DNA of 56,748 bases, from assembly GCA_015665275.1 (NCBI GenBank), contig JADFAL010000045.1, positions 1 through 56,748 on the forward strand, given 5' to 3'. The notes under the pieces were generated by a model. It was not told the origin of the DNA. It ran no database searches and worked only from the letters and a program-made list of their open reading frames with translations. Source of the stretch: Flavobacteriales bacterium. GTDB lineage: Bacteria > Bacteroidota > Bacteroidia > Flavobacteriales_D > Crocinitomicaceae. Shown piece after piece: positions 44,442-53,745 of this stretch (within the stretch, counting starts at the first letter, position 1; each line of letters starts with the position of its first letter). A program made the translations under genes and the position numbers.

Positions 44442-46835
44442 TTAGCGCAACACATTCAGATGTCCTACAAATTCTCTTCGTTCATCGACATACGGAAGCT
44501 TAACAGTGATTTGCCAAGTGTACATCTCTGATTGTACCAATTGCCCTTGATAGGTTCCATCCCATCCAACGGAAGCATCGTGACTTTCCCAAATGATTTC
44601 TCCCCAGCGATTGTACAGGAACAAATCGAAATCGAATGCATCATGTCCAGTGATATAGACATCCCAGGTCTGATTGAATTCGTCTCCATCAGGAGTGAAT
44701 GCGTTCGGTACATAGATTAGGAATTCTGGCTTGATATCAACAATCTGTGTGATTGAGTCAATACATCCGGCGGCGTTTGTGGCAATAAGTGTAATTGAAT
44801 AGTTGGCAGGTTCTCCATAGAAGGTGGACGGATTTACCAAGGTACTCGTTTCGCCATTTCCGAAGTCCCACAAATACGAATCTGCACCAGTTGATAAATT
44901 GTTAAATGTCACTTCCGATTCTTCCTCCATCAGGCCAGTTGCTGCAAAATTTGCACTGATTTCAATAATGTTCACCGTTGTACTGTCCCAAATTGAAATA
45001 GTACCACATTCATCCCCAATTCCAACGATATACTCGAAGGTACTTGAAGGTGAAACCGTGATCATGGAATCTGTTTGCCCCGTATTCCACTCAAAGGTGT
45101 AGTCATTTCCTGTTCCACCAGATGGTGTTACCACCAACGTTACTGAATCACCAGGACAAACAGACGTGTCTGCTGTAATCACACTAGTAATCGGAACCGG
45201 AATAACAGTCACCGTAACATCTGCTGAGGCTGTGTTCCCGCAGGCGTCTGTGACCGTTGCCGTATACGTTGTGGTTGCTACGACATTTACATCAATGTTG
45301 TTTCCAGTATCACCTGTATTCCAGGTAACCACGTGATTGGCTCCTCCGCCGGAAGTTTGTGCATTGAGAGAAATCAATTGATTGATACAATTAACGGTGG
45401 TATCGTTGGAAACCGTAATTCCGATGGGACCAAACGCTGGAACAGTAACAACTGCACTGTCTAACGCTGTTTGTCCACACGTGTCCATGATTGTCAAATA
45501 GTAAGTCGTTGTAGTTATTGGTGAAACGTTTATTTGAGCCGTTGTTTCTCCGGTACTCCAGAGGTATGTATATCCCGGTGTTCCTCCGGCAACTTGTGAA
45601 ATAAGCGTTGCTGGCGTGTTGGGACATGGAACAATCGTATCAGGTACGTTCAGTGTCAATTCGTCTACATTTTCGATGTAAAGAAGGATACTATCTCCGA
45701 CCGTTCCATTACAAGCTGAAGGCAAAGAAGTACTGATTATAATATATTCCGTTCCTTCGGGAATGTTATCGAAAACGGCATCAATGGTAATAGAAACAGA
45801 ATCTTGTCCGGGTAGGAAAGTGACGGTTGGAGGTAAATTGTTTACATCTACCCCGTTGGTAGCCGTTCCTGAGTACGTCACATCAATAGTTTGTGTGAAT
45901 GCCAATGAGTCGTTGCGGACAAACCAAAGGTCCGCTCCCCCACATCCCTCTACCAATGTGGAATCATTTCCTATGGTTGTCTGAAAACTCAATTCGGAGC
46001 TTAAATCAATTCCTGGACTTGAGAAACTTCCCGCTTCAAGGAAAACGCCAGAATCCAAAATTCCATCACCGATATCTGAAATCACAATGATAATATGGTA
46101 CGATTGTCCGCAAACAACAGATGCTTTTGCCTCCAGCACGGTTGTCAAACCATCATATTGGACGTAGGTTGGAGAAGCATTTTGAGGCGCAGAAAAACCG
46201 TCACCATTATCGATGTGGTATGCCGCGTTCTGTGTGGAGTTCAAGTTGTCAATGGTTACGGGGAGGTTTGTTCCTGGAACAATGGCAATGTTTTCGTCGG
46301 TATAATTTCCTCCCAAAGGGTTTGGACCTGAAATAAAGAATCCGAAAGCGTCGTTTACACCAGCATTTACGAATTCCAGATACTCTTCTGATCCGAAGAC
46401 AAAATTAAACTTGAGTGAATCGGATTGTGGTATGAAATCGAATTCCAATCGTGCAGCATTGAACGATAAATTTCCGGTTGCTGCTGCTAAAAGTGGGTCA
46501 CCAGGCTGGTTGTTGTCTACACCGGCTCCACTTTGGTCATTGGGTCCAAAAGGACCTTCTTGCACTCCAAACTGCATAGTGTTCAAAACAGTTCCTGAAG
46601 TTAAAATAATACCAGAATCCAGTCCGACATTACAAGCAGTTCCATCGAAGGATCCAATTGCATTAGGGTCACCAGTGAAGGTTATGTTCGAGGTGGCGAC
46701 TCCATTTCCTACAAGTACATTCTGCACCAATTGTTGTGGTGTCATTGCATTGGAAGTGACCAATTGCGCATCCGATTGGTGAACAATGAAAAGGAGGGCA
46801 AAAATCAAGAAAAGGAGGGTCTTGAAATTCTTCAT
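44442..46835 (-). CDS. Choice-of-anchor L surface protein with T9SS type B sorting signal (second copy)
   Basis: 797 residues from ATG at 46835 (a start 15 bases upstream is also possible). Signal peptide ending SDAQ, choice-of-anchor L domain (about 20-290; FGSEEYLEFVNAG), Calx-beta-like segment (about 300-400; VDVNNLPPTVTFLPGQDSVS), three to four Ig-like repeats with the W(S/N)TG(E/D)T....V....TTTY pattern, PKD domain (SYLWDFGNGETSTLVNP) and type B C-terminal domain (VPNAFTPDGDEFN..W, LYNRWGEIIWES, WDGTYQGQ). Paralogue of the gene at 5469-7844, differing mainly in repeat content. Exported by T9SS to the cell surface by inference. Confidence 0.9.
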   Translation of the reverse strand: MKNFKTLLFLIFALLFIVHQSDAQLVTSNAMTPQQLVQNVLVGNGVATSNITFTGDPNAIGSFDGTACNVGLDSGIILTSGTVLNTMQFGVQEGPFGPNDQSGAGVDNNQPGDPLLAAATGNLSFNAARLEFDFIPQSDSLKFNFVFGSEEYLEFVNAGVNDAFGFFISGPNPLGGNYTDENIAIVPGTNLPVTIDNLNSTQNAAYHIDNGDGFSAPQNASPTYVQYDGLTTVLEAKASVVCGQSYHIIIVISDIGDGILDSGVFLEAGSFSSPGIDLSSELSFQTTIGNDSTLVEGCGGADLWFVRNDSLAFTQTIDVTYSGTATNGVDVNNLPPTVTFLPGQDSVSITIDAVFDNIPEGTEYIIISTSLPSACNGTVGDSILLYIENVDELTLNVPDTIVPCPNTPATLISQVAGGTPGYTYLWSTGETTAQINVSPITTTTYYLTIMDTCGQTALDSAVVTVPAFGPIGITVSNDTTVNCINQLISLNAQTSGGGANHVVTWNTGDTGNNIDVNVVATTTYTATVTDACGNTASADVTVTVIPVPITSVITADTSVCPGDSVTLVVTPSGGTGNDYTFEWNTGQTDSMITVSPSSTFEYIVGIGDECGTISIWDSTTVNIIEISANFAATGLMEEESEVTFNNLSTGADSYLWDFGNGETSTLVNPSTFYGEPANYSITLIATNAAGCIDSITQIVDIKPEFLIYVPNAFTPDGDEFNQTWDVYITGHDAFDFDLFLYNRWGEIIWESHDASVGWDGTYQGQLVQSEMYTWQITVKLPYVDERREFVGHLNVLR

Positions 46836-47160
46836 ATCTATAGTTAGCATTTACAATTGTCTAGAATACGAGATTGCATCGGTATTGGTTGCTGGGATTC
46901 GGAATTCTTTTTCAGAAATACGGATTATGCTTGTACTTTCAGATTTTTTCAAATTTGATACTTGAAACATTTTGATTTTTTAGTAAATACAGAGTCGTAA
47001 AAAATTGTATATCAAATAATTAATTAGGTGCGTTCAAGTTTTTTTTTGAATTTGAAAACTTAGGATCAATTCAAAAGGTGGAAGCGATTTTAATGCAAAA
47101 TGAGTCCTAAATCAAGGGTATTCTTGAAATGGTAAGTTTGAAAGCCAACTGACAATCAGA
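46836..47160. other. AT-rich intergenic region, no gene seen
   Basis: 325 bases between the second choice-of-anchor L gene and the 3' end of the pirin gene. Very AT-rich, with a T9 run inside a weak hairpin (TTCAA...TTGAA near 47036-47053). No clear TAnnTTTG promoter for the anchor L gene was found and no terminator for pirin. Confidence 0.4.
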
Positions 47161-48042
47161 CTATTTCATACGAGGTTTCGGAAACGGAATATAGGTGTCA
47201 TCGCCCGGAACTTTAGGGAAGCGCTTTTCTTCCCAGTCGTTCTTCGCTTTTTGTAGTCGTTCTTTACTCGACGATACAAAATTCCAAAGCAGGAAATGCT
47301 CTTGCCATAAGGACTTCCCTCCGAAAAGTAGTAATTGCGTACCTTTCTTCAAAACAACCTTGCATTCGTCTTCCGTCTTGCTAATTAACATCTGTCCGGC
47401 ACCAAGAGTATCTCCATCGTCACTCACTTCTCCTTTTACCACCACAAATGCAATCTCACCCTTTAACTGACTCTTAATATCTAACTCTGCGTCTTCGTGC
47501 GCAAGTATATCCACCATGAACAAATGGGAAAACCCTTGTAGCGGTGCCTTTCTTCCAAAACCTTCTCCGGCAACCAATTTCAGGGTCATATTGTTTTCCT
47601 CCCATTGCGGAATGGAGTCTGCGGCATAGAAATCGAATTGTGGTTCCATTTCTTCGTGTGACTGTGGTAGGGCTACCCAAATCTGATATCCATGCATGGT
47701 ATGTGGCACATTTCGGAGTTCCTCAGGTGTACGTTCTGTATGCGTTACGCCCTTTCCGGCTGTCATAAATGCTACGTCTCCCGGTCTCACAACAACATCA
47801 CTTCCAATGCTATCCCGATGATGCACGGCTCCTTCAAACAAGTAGGTAAGTGTAGACAAACCGATGTGTGGATGCTGATTGACATCCATTGGTTGGCCGA
47901 CTTTTATTTCTGCCGGTCCCATGTGATCGATGAACGTGAATGGTCCTACTTGCCGTTTTTTACGAAAAGGAAATAATCGACCTACAAGGAAGTTTCCGAT
48001 ATCACTTTGGCGCTCATCAACGAGCATCTTGTTGTTTGACAT
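47161..48042 (-). CDS. Pirin family protein
   Basis: 293 residues of bicupin form. The N-terminal cupin carries VNQHPHIGLSTLTYLFEGAVHHRDSIG, with the metal-binding histidines, and the VMTAGKGVTHTERTPEE-like AFMTAGKGVTHTE; the C-terminal cupin (about 165-290) closes with LLLFGGKSLWQEHFLLWNFVSS. Some pirins oxidise quercetin or bind regulators; this one's role is not known. Single gene, convergent with the anchor L gene's upstream region and divergent from the Usp gene. Confidence 0.92.
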   Translation of the reverse strand: MSNNKMLVDERQSDIGNFLVGRLFPFRKKRQVGPFTFIDHMGPAEIKVGQPMDVNQHPHIGLSTLTYLFEGAVHHRDSIGSDVVVRPGDVAFMTAGKGVTHTERTPEELRNVPHTMHGYQIWVALPQSHEEMEPQFDFYAADSIPQWEENNMTLKLVAGEGFGRKAPLQGFSHLFMVDILAHEDAELDIKSQLKGEIAFVVVKGEVSDDGDTLGAGQMLISKTEDECKVVLKKGTQLLLFGGKSLWQEHFLLWNFVSSSKERLQKAKNDWEEKRFPKVPGDDTYIPFPKPRMK

Positions 48043-48146
48043 TTGAATGCTTTTCTATAAAAATAAGAAGGATTTGAATACGAATTATACACGTAGACGG
48101 TTTGATACTAAACAACAATTAAGCATTCATTCTAGCATACAAGTTC

Positions 48147-48154
48147 TATCTTTG
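48147..48154 (+). promoter_or_regulatory. -7 element of the UspA-family gene
   Basis: TATCTTTG is an exact TAnnTTTG match 25 bases before the ATG at 48180. The -33 region has no TTTG. The presence of an intact promoter suggests that the interrupted gene is still transcribed. Confidence 0.55.
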
Positions 48155-48179
48155 CAGTCGTGCTAATAAAACGAACCTG

Positions 48180-48977
48180 ATGAAAAAACTACTGGTCCCA
48201 ATTGACTTTCAAAACACTACGAAAAATGCCCTTAATTATGGCCTCCATATAGCCAGAGGATACGGGTATTAAGTTCACGCCCTGCATTTAATAGCCAGTG
48301 AGGATGCAAGAGTAAAAGCGGAGAAGAACATGGCCGATCTTATCGCTGGTTTGGAAGCGCAGGACCAAAAAAATATTATAACTCACGTTTCAGTAGGTAA
48401 GATAGAATCGGATATTGGGAATACTGCAGAGGAGTTAGACGTTAGTTTCATCCTCATGGGAATTCACAAGAAGAGTCGTCTAGATAAAATTTTCGGAAGC
48501 CGTCCGATTAAGGTGATAAGCGAAAGCAAAACACCATATATAACCATTCAGGAAGGAGGGACGTTAATGCCCATTAGTAAGATTGCCATGACCATTGACC
48601 TGGAAAAAGAAAGTGTGCAAATTGTTGATGCAGCGGTCTATTTGGCTAAGTTGTTTGGTGCCGAGATTCTGTTGGTAGGTGGAGATCATACCGATCCTAC
48701 GTTGAAGACAAAAGTGGCGGTCAATGTTCGAACCACGCGTCATCAACTGGCGAATTCTGGTATTCAATCTTCCGTGCATCTTTTGGATCGAAGCGCTTTT
48801 ATGGAAAACTTCATTGAATTCTGTTCGGAAAATGATGTGAACCTTATCGCGGCAACGTACTATCCTGATACGTTTACGGTATTCTCGAATAAGTTCGTAC
48901 AGCGACTGATGGAAAATGAAGCATGCATTCCAGTGCTTACGTTGGATTCACAATCTCTTGGGAAGTATTCGTTCTAG
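48180..48977 (+). pseudogene. Universal stress protein (UspA family), interrupted by an in-frame stop
   Basis: From ATG 48180 the frame reads MKKLLVPIDFQNTTKNALNY then GLHIARGYGY, the standard UspA beginning, hits TAA at 48270-48272 (codon 31), and continues without a shift as VHALHLIASEDARVKAEKNM to a stop at 48977. The total of 265 codons and two Usp domains (second from about residue 125, ISKIAMTIDLEKESVQIVDAAVYLA) match the double-domain Usp proteins of Bacteroidota. Only one base change separates it from an open gene. Restart at ATG 48330 would give 215 residues lacking the first strand and helix. Either a recent nonsense mutation, a sequencing error, or an unusual read-through; the rest shows no other damage. 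Confidence 0.8.
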
Positions 48978-48978
48978 C

Positions 48979-49218
48979 TTACTTTTCTTCGTTGTTCTCT
49001 TCCTGCTCTCGACGCTGGTAAAACTCGTCATGATTGCGCTCAAAACGCTTCATCATCCAACGACGCGATAGATATGCCATGGCAGCGATAGCGCCAAGAA
49101 AGTAATAATACCCCCATAAATTAAATCCATCTTTAATTCCCATTACGGTAACGATTGCGAAAATGAGAATGGCTGCCACGAGCCAGAAGTAAAGCATGAT
49201 TTTGTTGTACGTATTCAT
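48979..49218 (-). CDS. Small two-helix membrane protein
   Basis: 79 residues with two hydrophobic helices (about 8-28 and 33-50) and a charged, coiled-coil-like tail (RRWMMKRFERNHDEFYQRREQEENNEEK). No family recognised, though similar short proteins are frequent in flavobacteria. It converges on the Usp gene, ending one base after it. Function unknown. Confidence 0.65.
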   Translation of the reverse strand: MNTYNKIMLYFWLVAAILIFAIVTVMGIKDGFNLWGYYYFLGAIAAMAYLSRRWMMKRFERNHDEFYQRREQEENNEEK

Positions 49219-49276
49219 GGACGATTATTTGGAACAAAAATAGGCATTCGTCTGCACATTTCTGCAATCTAGGACT

Positions 49277-50539
49277 TCATTCCGAAACAATCGTTTCAGT
49301 GACCAAATCAATGGTAATTCCCCAACAGATTAAGGTCACTTCCTCATGTTGACCGCTAAAGACAGTATCAAATTGGGGAGCCTTTGCTCTGAATGATGAT
49401 CCATCCAAACCTGCTTCCTCCATCAAAATTGCTGCATAGATGTAGTTACACTTTCGGTCAAATGTAGAATTGCCGCACGAATTCGCGGTAGCAGCAACAC
49501 ATTGCGCCTGAATTTTCAGCCCTTTGGAAGCAAGTTCTCCCGAAACTTTTTGCGCAGCGGCATATGCATTGTTGTACGATCCCATATTCAGATAGCAGGC
49601 GGCAATTTTGTATTGAAGTGCATTTTGCTCTTCAGGGTCCGAAGATCTCCCTTTCATTTCCTTGTAAATGGGAATGCGCTGGCTACAAGGTATTTCAGGA
49701 ACTAGATCAATCAGGTCTATATCTTCCGGATCAACTTGATACCTATGTTCTGTGATTGCTTTGAATTCTTCTGAATCTGTACATCCCTGATCGATTAACA
49801 ACTGTCCGAAGATCTTCAGTGCTGTTTTCTTATCCTTTGGATTTTCGGGAAGGGATTCCATACACTTCGGAACTACGGGTAACAAATCATCACATGTAGT
49901 GATGACCTGTGCTAGGTACTGTGTTAATGTTTCCTGAGTGCTTATCGCAAAATTTGCATCTTTAATCAGCTTGGTGAGTTCTAAGTACTCATTGATGTAG
50001 CGCTGTTTCAAAGCATTTTTAGCATCTGAATTTTGCTCGATGTACCATAAAGCGTAAATGTTATAGTAGTACAGTAACAAGTACACTTCATCCGCAATTT
50101 CAATCCCTTGTGTTTTGATTCCGCGAGACATGTACATGTCTGCTTTTTGATAGTCGGGGTTTTTCAATAAGGTGTAGTGGTAGCCGCGGGAGATATCATC
50201 GATTTCATCGTAGAATCCTTTCTCCTCTGCTTTTTCCCAAACCATCAATAAGGTGTCAAGGTAGGCTTGATACACCTCTGAGGTATCTTCTTCTTGGGCC
50301 ATTACGTTTTGGACGCATGCTAACAAGCGATCGTAATTGTCTTTTCCGAAATAGGGGCAAATGGCTTCTGCTTTAATGAAATACTCGATGGCTTCGGGGT
50401 AATTAACTACGCTACCAGAAGAGACTCCAATCGTCCTGAGCCGAATGCATTCCCGATTTTCCTCGTTGTATTCCTCTTGAGCAAAGGAAGCTGTAATAAC
50501 GAAGAGTGAAGTAAGAAGTGTAAATATCCGTGGTAGCAT
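49277..50539 (-). CDS. TPR-like secreted protein, paralogue downstream of lptC
   Basis: 420 residues from the ATG at about 50539. Signal peptide ending ASFAQ, then helical repeats: YPEAIEYFIKAEAICPYFGKDNYDRLLACVQN, DTLLMVWEKAEEKGFYDEIDDISRGYHYTL, ALQYKIAACYLNMGSYNNAYAAAQKV. A C-terminal Cys-rich part (AATANSCGNSTFDRKCNYIYAAILMEEAG) is shared with the gene on the other side of lptC (51129). It seems to be the last gene of the coaX operon. By inference periplasmic, perhaps working with outer-membrane biogenesis proteins; no known name. Confidence 0.85.
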   Translation of the reverse strand: MLPRIFTLLTSLFVITASFAQEEYNEENRECIRLRTIGVSSGSVVNYPEAIEYFIKAEAICPYFGKDNYDRLLACVQNVMAQEEDTSEVYQAYLDTLLMVWEKAEEKGFYDEIDDISRGYHYTLLKNPDYQKADMYMSRGIKTQGIEIADEVYLLLYYYNIYALWYIEQNSDAKNALKQRYINEYLELTKLIKDANFAISTQETLTQYLAQVITTCDDLLPVVPKCMESLPENPKDKKTALKIFGQLLIDQGCTDSEEFKAITEHRYQVDPEDIDLIDLVPEIPCSQRIPIYKEMKGRSSDPEEQNALQYKIAACYLNMGSYNNAYAAAQKVSGELASKGLKIQAQCVAATANSCGNSTFDRKCNYIYAAILMEEAGLDGSSFRAKAPQFDTVFSGQHEEVTLICWGITIDLVTETIVSE

Positions 50540-50571
50540 TATCAATAAAACGCAATTAACGGCGGCTTATT

Positions 50572-51129
50572 TCAATCGTCCAATTTGCCTTCTGGCTTGG
50601 TGATCTTATAGGAATCGAAGTTTTGTTTGGTGGTGATGCCCATACCTCTTCCTGTAATGCCTTTGCCTTTCTTTTTAACGACGCAGTACTTCTTCGTAAA
50701 GATGGTGCTATCGATGCGGTTGTAGAACAATTCTTCGGATTCTAAGTACTGCTCTTTTTCGTAATTGTATAAGACTACAGAATCACGAACGAACATCAAT
50801 CCGGTGTTGTAATTTACCTCGCCATAAATAGCTGTTAAGGTAGAGCTTACACCACCGGTGTCATTAAAGAAATCAACGCGCAATCCGTCTTTCAACTTGG
50901 TAATGTGCTTGGGCTTTTTGACAGTTTCTGCCAGTGCTGCTTCGATTCGCACTTGGGCATAACCGGAATCTGTATACATGATTTTTAAGTCCTGAGTGAC
51001 TTCGTCAGGAGCTTGTTCATCATAAGTTACGCGCTCAATGGCGTCCATGTCATTCTCACATGAAAAAAGAATACCTGCCATGAAAATCACAGCAGGTATT
51101 CCTAAATATATTCGAATGCGTTTGTGCAT
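50572..51129 (-). CDS. lptC: LPS export ABC transporter periplasmic protein LptC
   Basis: 185 residues. Hydrophobic start with lipobox-like LFSC at Cys 24, then the LptC fold: LKIMYTDSGYAQVRIEAALAE, GLRVDFFNDTGGVSSTLTAIYGEVNYNTGLMFVRDSVVLYN, YLESEELFYNRIDSTIFTKKYCVVKK. By family it sits in the inner membrane/periplasm and passes LPS from LptBFG to LptA. Bacteroidota LptC proteins are often lipoproteins of this size. Its ATG overlaps the TPR stop (TAATG). Confidence 0.9.
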   Translation of the reverse strand: MHKRIRIYLGIPAVIFMAGILFSCENDMDAIERVTYDEQAPDEVTQDLKIMYTDSGYAQVRIEAALAETVKKPKHITKLKDGLRVDFFNDTGGVSSTLTAIYGEVNYNTGLMFVRDSVVLYNYEKEQYLESEELFYNRIDSTIFTKKYCVVKKKGKGITGRGMGITTKQNFDSYKITKPEGKLDD

Positions 51130-52376
51130 TATTTACACGGATTCACCGTCACTCCCCAACATTTCAATGTTACTGAGCTTGGGCTATTGTTGTTGAAACA
51201 ATCTTCTTGAGATGGTCCTTTTGCTCTATAGCTTGATCCGTCCATACCTCCTTGTTCCATCAATTGAGCAGCATATAGGAAGTTACACTTTCTGTCGAAT
51301 GTTGAATCTCCACAAGAATTTGCAGTGGCAGCAACACACTGTGCCTGAATTTTCAACGCCTTGCTTTTGTTAGCACCTGTTACACTTTTTGCAGCTGCAT
51401 AAGCATTATTGTACGATCCCATGTTCATGTAACAAGCAGCAATCTTATACTGAAGTTCGTTTTTCTCAACTACGTCGAATGCTCTTTCCTTCATTTCTTT
51501 GTAGATAGGAATTCGCTCGCTACAAGATTTTAATGGAAGGATGATCTCAATCACTTTCGGATCTTCTGGATCCAATTTGTACAACTCTTCAGCGATTAAT
51601 TTGAATTCGTCTGAATCTGTACATCCCTGATCGATTAACAATTGTCCGAAGTTCATCAATGCTGTTTTCTTCTCCGCTGGATCTTCTGGAAGCGATTCCA
51701 TATAGGTAGGTACTGCTGGAAGCAAATCATCACAAGAAGTGATTACCTGAGCTAAATACTGCGTTAATGTTTCCTGAGTGCTTACCGCAAAGTTGGCTTC
51801 TTTAATCAGCTTCGTAAGTTCGAAGTACTCTTTGATATAACGTTGCTTTAGCGCCTCTTTTGCTTCTGCATCTTGCTCAATGAACCAAAGCGAGTACACA
51901 TTATAATAGTACAACAACAGGTATACCTCATCGGCAATTTTTGTCCCTTGTTTTTTAATTCCACGAGACATGTATTCGTCAGCTTTCTGGTACTTAGCCT
52001 GCTTCATTAAGGTATAGTGGTAACCACGTGAAATATCATCGATTTCATCGTAGAATCCTTTCTCCTCTGCTTTTTCCCAAACCATCATCAAGGTGTCTAG
52101 GTAAGCGTAATAAGCATCAGACTCTTCTTCTTGAACGGCCAAAACGTTTTGGACACATGCCAACAAGCGATCGTAATTATCTTTTCCGAATTCTGCACAG
52201 TAGGCTTCTGCTCGGAGAAAGAACTCAGTAGCTTCTTTATAATTCTCAACGCCCATGGCATTGTTCGCAACAACACGCAAACGTGTGCACTCTCTATCCT
52301 CTTCGCCGCCATCTTGTGCGAATACTGATGATCCGATTAATAATGAGGCTACGATTAGTAATTTGCCTAGTTTCAT
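51129..52376 (-). CDS. TPR-like secreted protein, paralogue upstream of lptC
   Basis: 415 residues from the ATG at 52376 (the frame is open to 52544, overlapping the OMP gene, but MKLGKLLIVASLLIGSSVFAQ is an obvious signal peptide start). Same plan as the gene at 49277: NYKEATEFFLRAEAYCAEFGKDNYDRLL, EEKGFYDEIDDISRGYHYTL, ELQYKIAACYMNMGSYNNAYAAAKS and a C-terminal Cys-rich region ending CWGVTVNPCK. Its stop overlaps the lptC start by one base, so translational coupling is likely. Role unknown, context suggests outer-membrane biogenesis. Confidence 0.87.
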   Translation of the reverse strand: MKLGKLLIVASLLIGSSVFAQDGGEEDRECTRLRVVANNAMGVENYKEATEFFLRAEAYCAEFGKDNYDRLLACVQNVLAVQEEESDAYYAYLDTLMMVWEKAEEKGFYDEIDDISRGYHYTLMKQAKYQKADEYMSRGIKKQGTKIADEVYLLLYYYNVYSLWFIEQDAEAKEALKQRYIKEYFELTKLIKEANFAVSTQETLTQYLAQVITSCDDLLPAVPTYMESLPEDPAEKKTALMNFGQLLIDQGCTDSDEFKLIAEELYKLDPEDPKVIEIILPLKSCSERIPIYKEMKERAFDVVEKNELQYKIAACYMNMGSYNNAYAAAKSVTGANKSKALKIQAQCVAATANSCGDSTFDRKCNFLYAAQLMEQGGMDGSSYRAKGPSQEDCFNNNSPSSVTLKCWGVTVNPCK

Positions 52377-52410
52377 CTCTCTTACTTTTTCTTTGCTCGT
52401 ATCGAGCGTT

Positions 52411-53745
52411 TTAAAATACTCTTCGTTTCTGGAACCATTTTTCGGCACTCGATGGTGCAACTGAAATACCGAAATTGAATCCGTAATATCTTTCTTGTAG
52501 TTGGGTAGCATCTGAAGTTCCTCTTCGTCCAATACTTGCACCAAAATTTATAGAGGACAAGGATCTACCAATACTAACCGGTAAACCAATTCCAAATGTT
52601 GTGCCAAAATCAGTTACTTGTTCCCCGTTTACAGCAAATGGAAGTGTATACGTGTAGTAACCAGCTCTGTAGCGTGCTTTGGAAAACATCTTTCCATTGT
52701 TCTTAGCAAATAAATCGCCAGATTCTGGAATGAACTGCAAGCCGAAGGAAAGTTTTGTTGTACTCAACAAAGACTCCGTTGCGTCATATGGATTGCGGTA
52801 CTGACTCCAGTCCGTTGAACTATATGAAGCATGCAAACCAATGGCTGGGTGCAGTTTGTATTGTTGTTTTTTGCTGTCACGAACGAAGTACGTATAGCTG
52901 AAACCATAGGTAAATTCCGGAGCAGTTGTTATGCTACCGCCCGTTTGTTCGATGAAAGATGTGGTATCGAAAAGATTTGGGTTCTCAACGTTCGCTGAGA
53001 AGAAGATGCCATTCGATTGTTCCGCAGCAAATGACTGGGATGGATCAACGGTAGCATACAATCCTAGTTCGTGATTCTGATTGAATTGGTGTTTGAAGTA
53101 CATTCCGAAATCGTAGTGAAGACTTCCCACGGTCATTGATTCGATCGCAGCACCTCCCGTTGGAACCGATTGCGAAGCCAACCAACTGAATCGATTATTT
53201 TGTACACTTCCAAAAACCCAACCTAGGTTAGCTCCGACGGATAGTTTTGTGCTGTCCCAAAAAGGAAGTAATTCAGCAGAAAGAGCCAAATATGTTTCAT
53301 TAAGGCTTCCTGTTCCTGTGTAACGATAGGTGATGGAGTCTCCATCTACAACAGCACCGCTTGTGAAGTCGTAATTTCTTTGGGAGTACGGTTTTAATCC
53401 GAAACCGAGCCCGAAGTGTTTTGCGAAAGAGAGTCCCAGTGCAAAATGATGAATGTTGGAAGAAGGGTTGAACTCGCTTACGCCTCCTTGTTCGAAAGTG
53501 GACAATCTTGAAGAGAATCCCAAAGAGAAAATGGGCTGTCCCTGTCCAAGTGCATTGTATGAAGCTGGATTGAAAAAGTTCAATGTCATGGAATCAACTA
53601 AAGTGATTTCCGTGTTACCTAGACCTGAGAAAATTGGGTGATCCCTCCCAGATAGTTCACCGATCCCAAAGTAGCTGTAGGGATTTTGTGCGTAGGAAAG
53701 TGTTCCTATTAACGCAAACAAAACAACAAGAAGGGTTTTACGCAT
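52411..53745 (-). CDS. Outer-membrane beta-barrel protein
   Basis: 444 residues from ATG at 53745 (MRKTLLVVLFALIGTLSYAQ signal peptide). NPYSYFGIGELSGRDHPIFSGLGNTEITLVDS opens a typical Bacteroidota outer-membrane barrel family protein; the rest alternates polar and aromatic residues in 10-12 residue strands (HFALGLSFAKHFGLGFGLKPYS, YRAGYYTYTLPFAVNGEQVTDFGTTFGIGLPVSIG). Barrel of about 14 strands by inference. It overlaps coaX by 8 bases and is followed by the TPR gene in one operon. No known substrate. Confidence 0.85.
   Translation of the reverse strand: MRKTLLVVLFALIGTLSYAQNPYSYFGIGELSGRDHPIFSGLGNTEITLVDSMTLNFFNPASYNALGQGQPIFSLGFSSRLSTFEQGGVSEFNPSSNIHHFALGLSFAKHFGLGFGLKPYSQRNYDFTSGAVVDGDSITYRYTGTGSLNETYLALSAELLPFWDSTKLSVGANLGWVFGSVQNNRFSWLASQSVPTGGAAIESMTVGSLHYDFGMYFKHQFNQNHELGLYATVDPSQSFAAEQSNGIFFSANVENPNLFDTTSFIEQTGGSITTAPEFTYGFSYTYFVRDSKKQQYKLHPAIGLHASYSSTDWSQYRNPYDATESLLSTTKLSFGLQFIPESGDLFAKNNGKMFSKARYRAGYYTYTLPFAVNGEQVTDFGTTFGIGLPVSIGRSLSSINFGASIGRRGTSDATQLQERYYGFNFGISVAPSSAEKWFQKRRVF

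Noticed and set aside
47036-47053. TTCAAG-T9-GAA hairpin as terminator
   Set aside because: The T-run lies on the plus strand inside the loop, with no plus-strand gene upstream to terminate.
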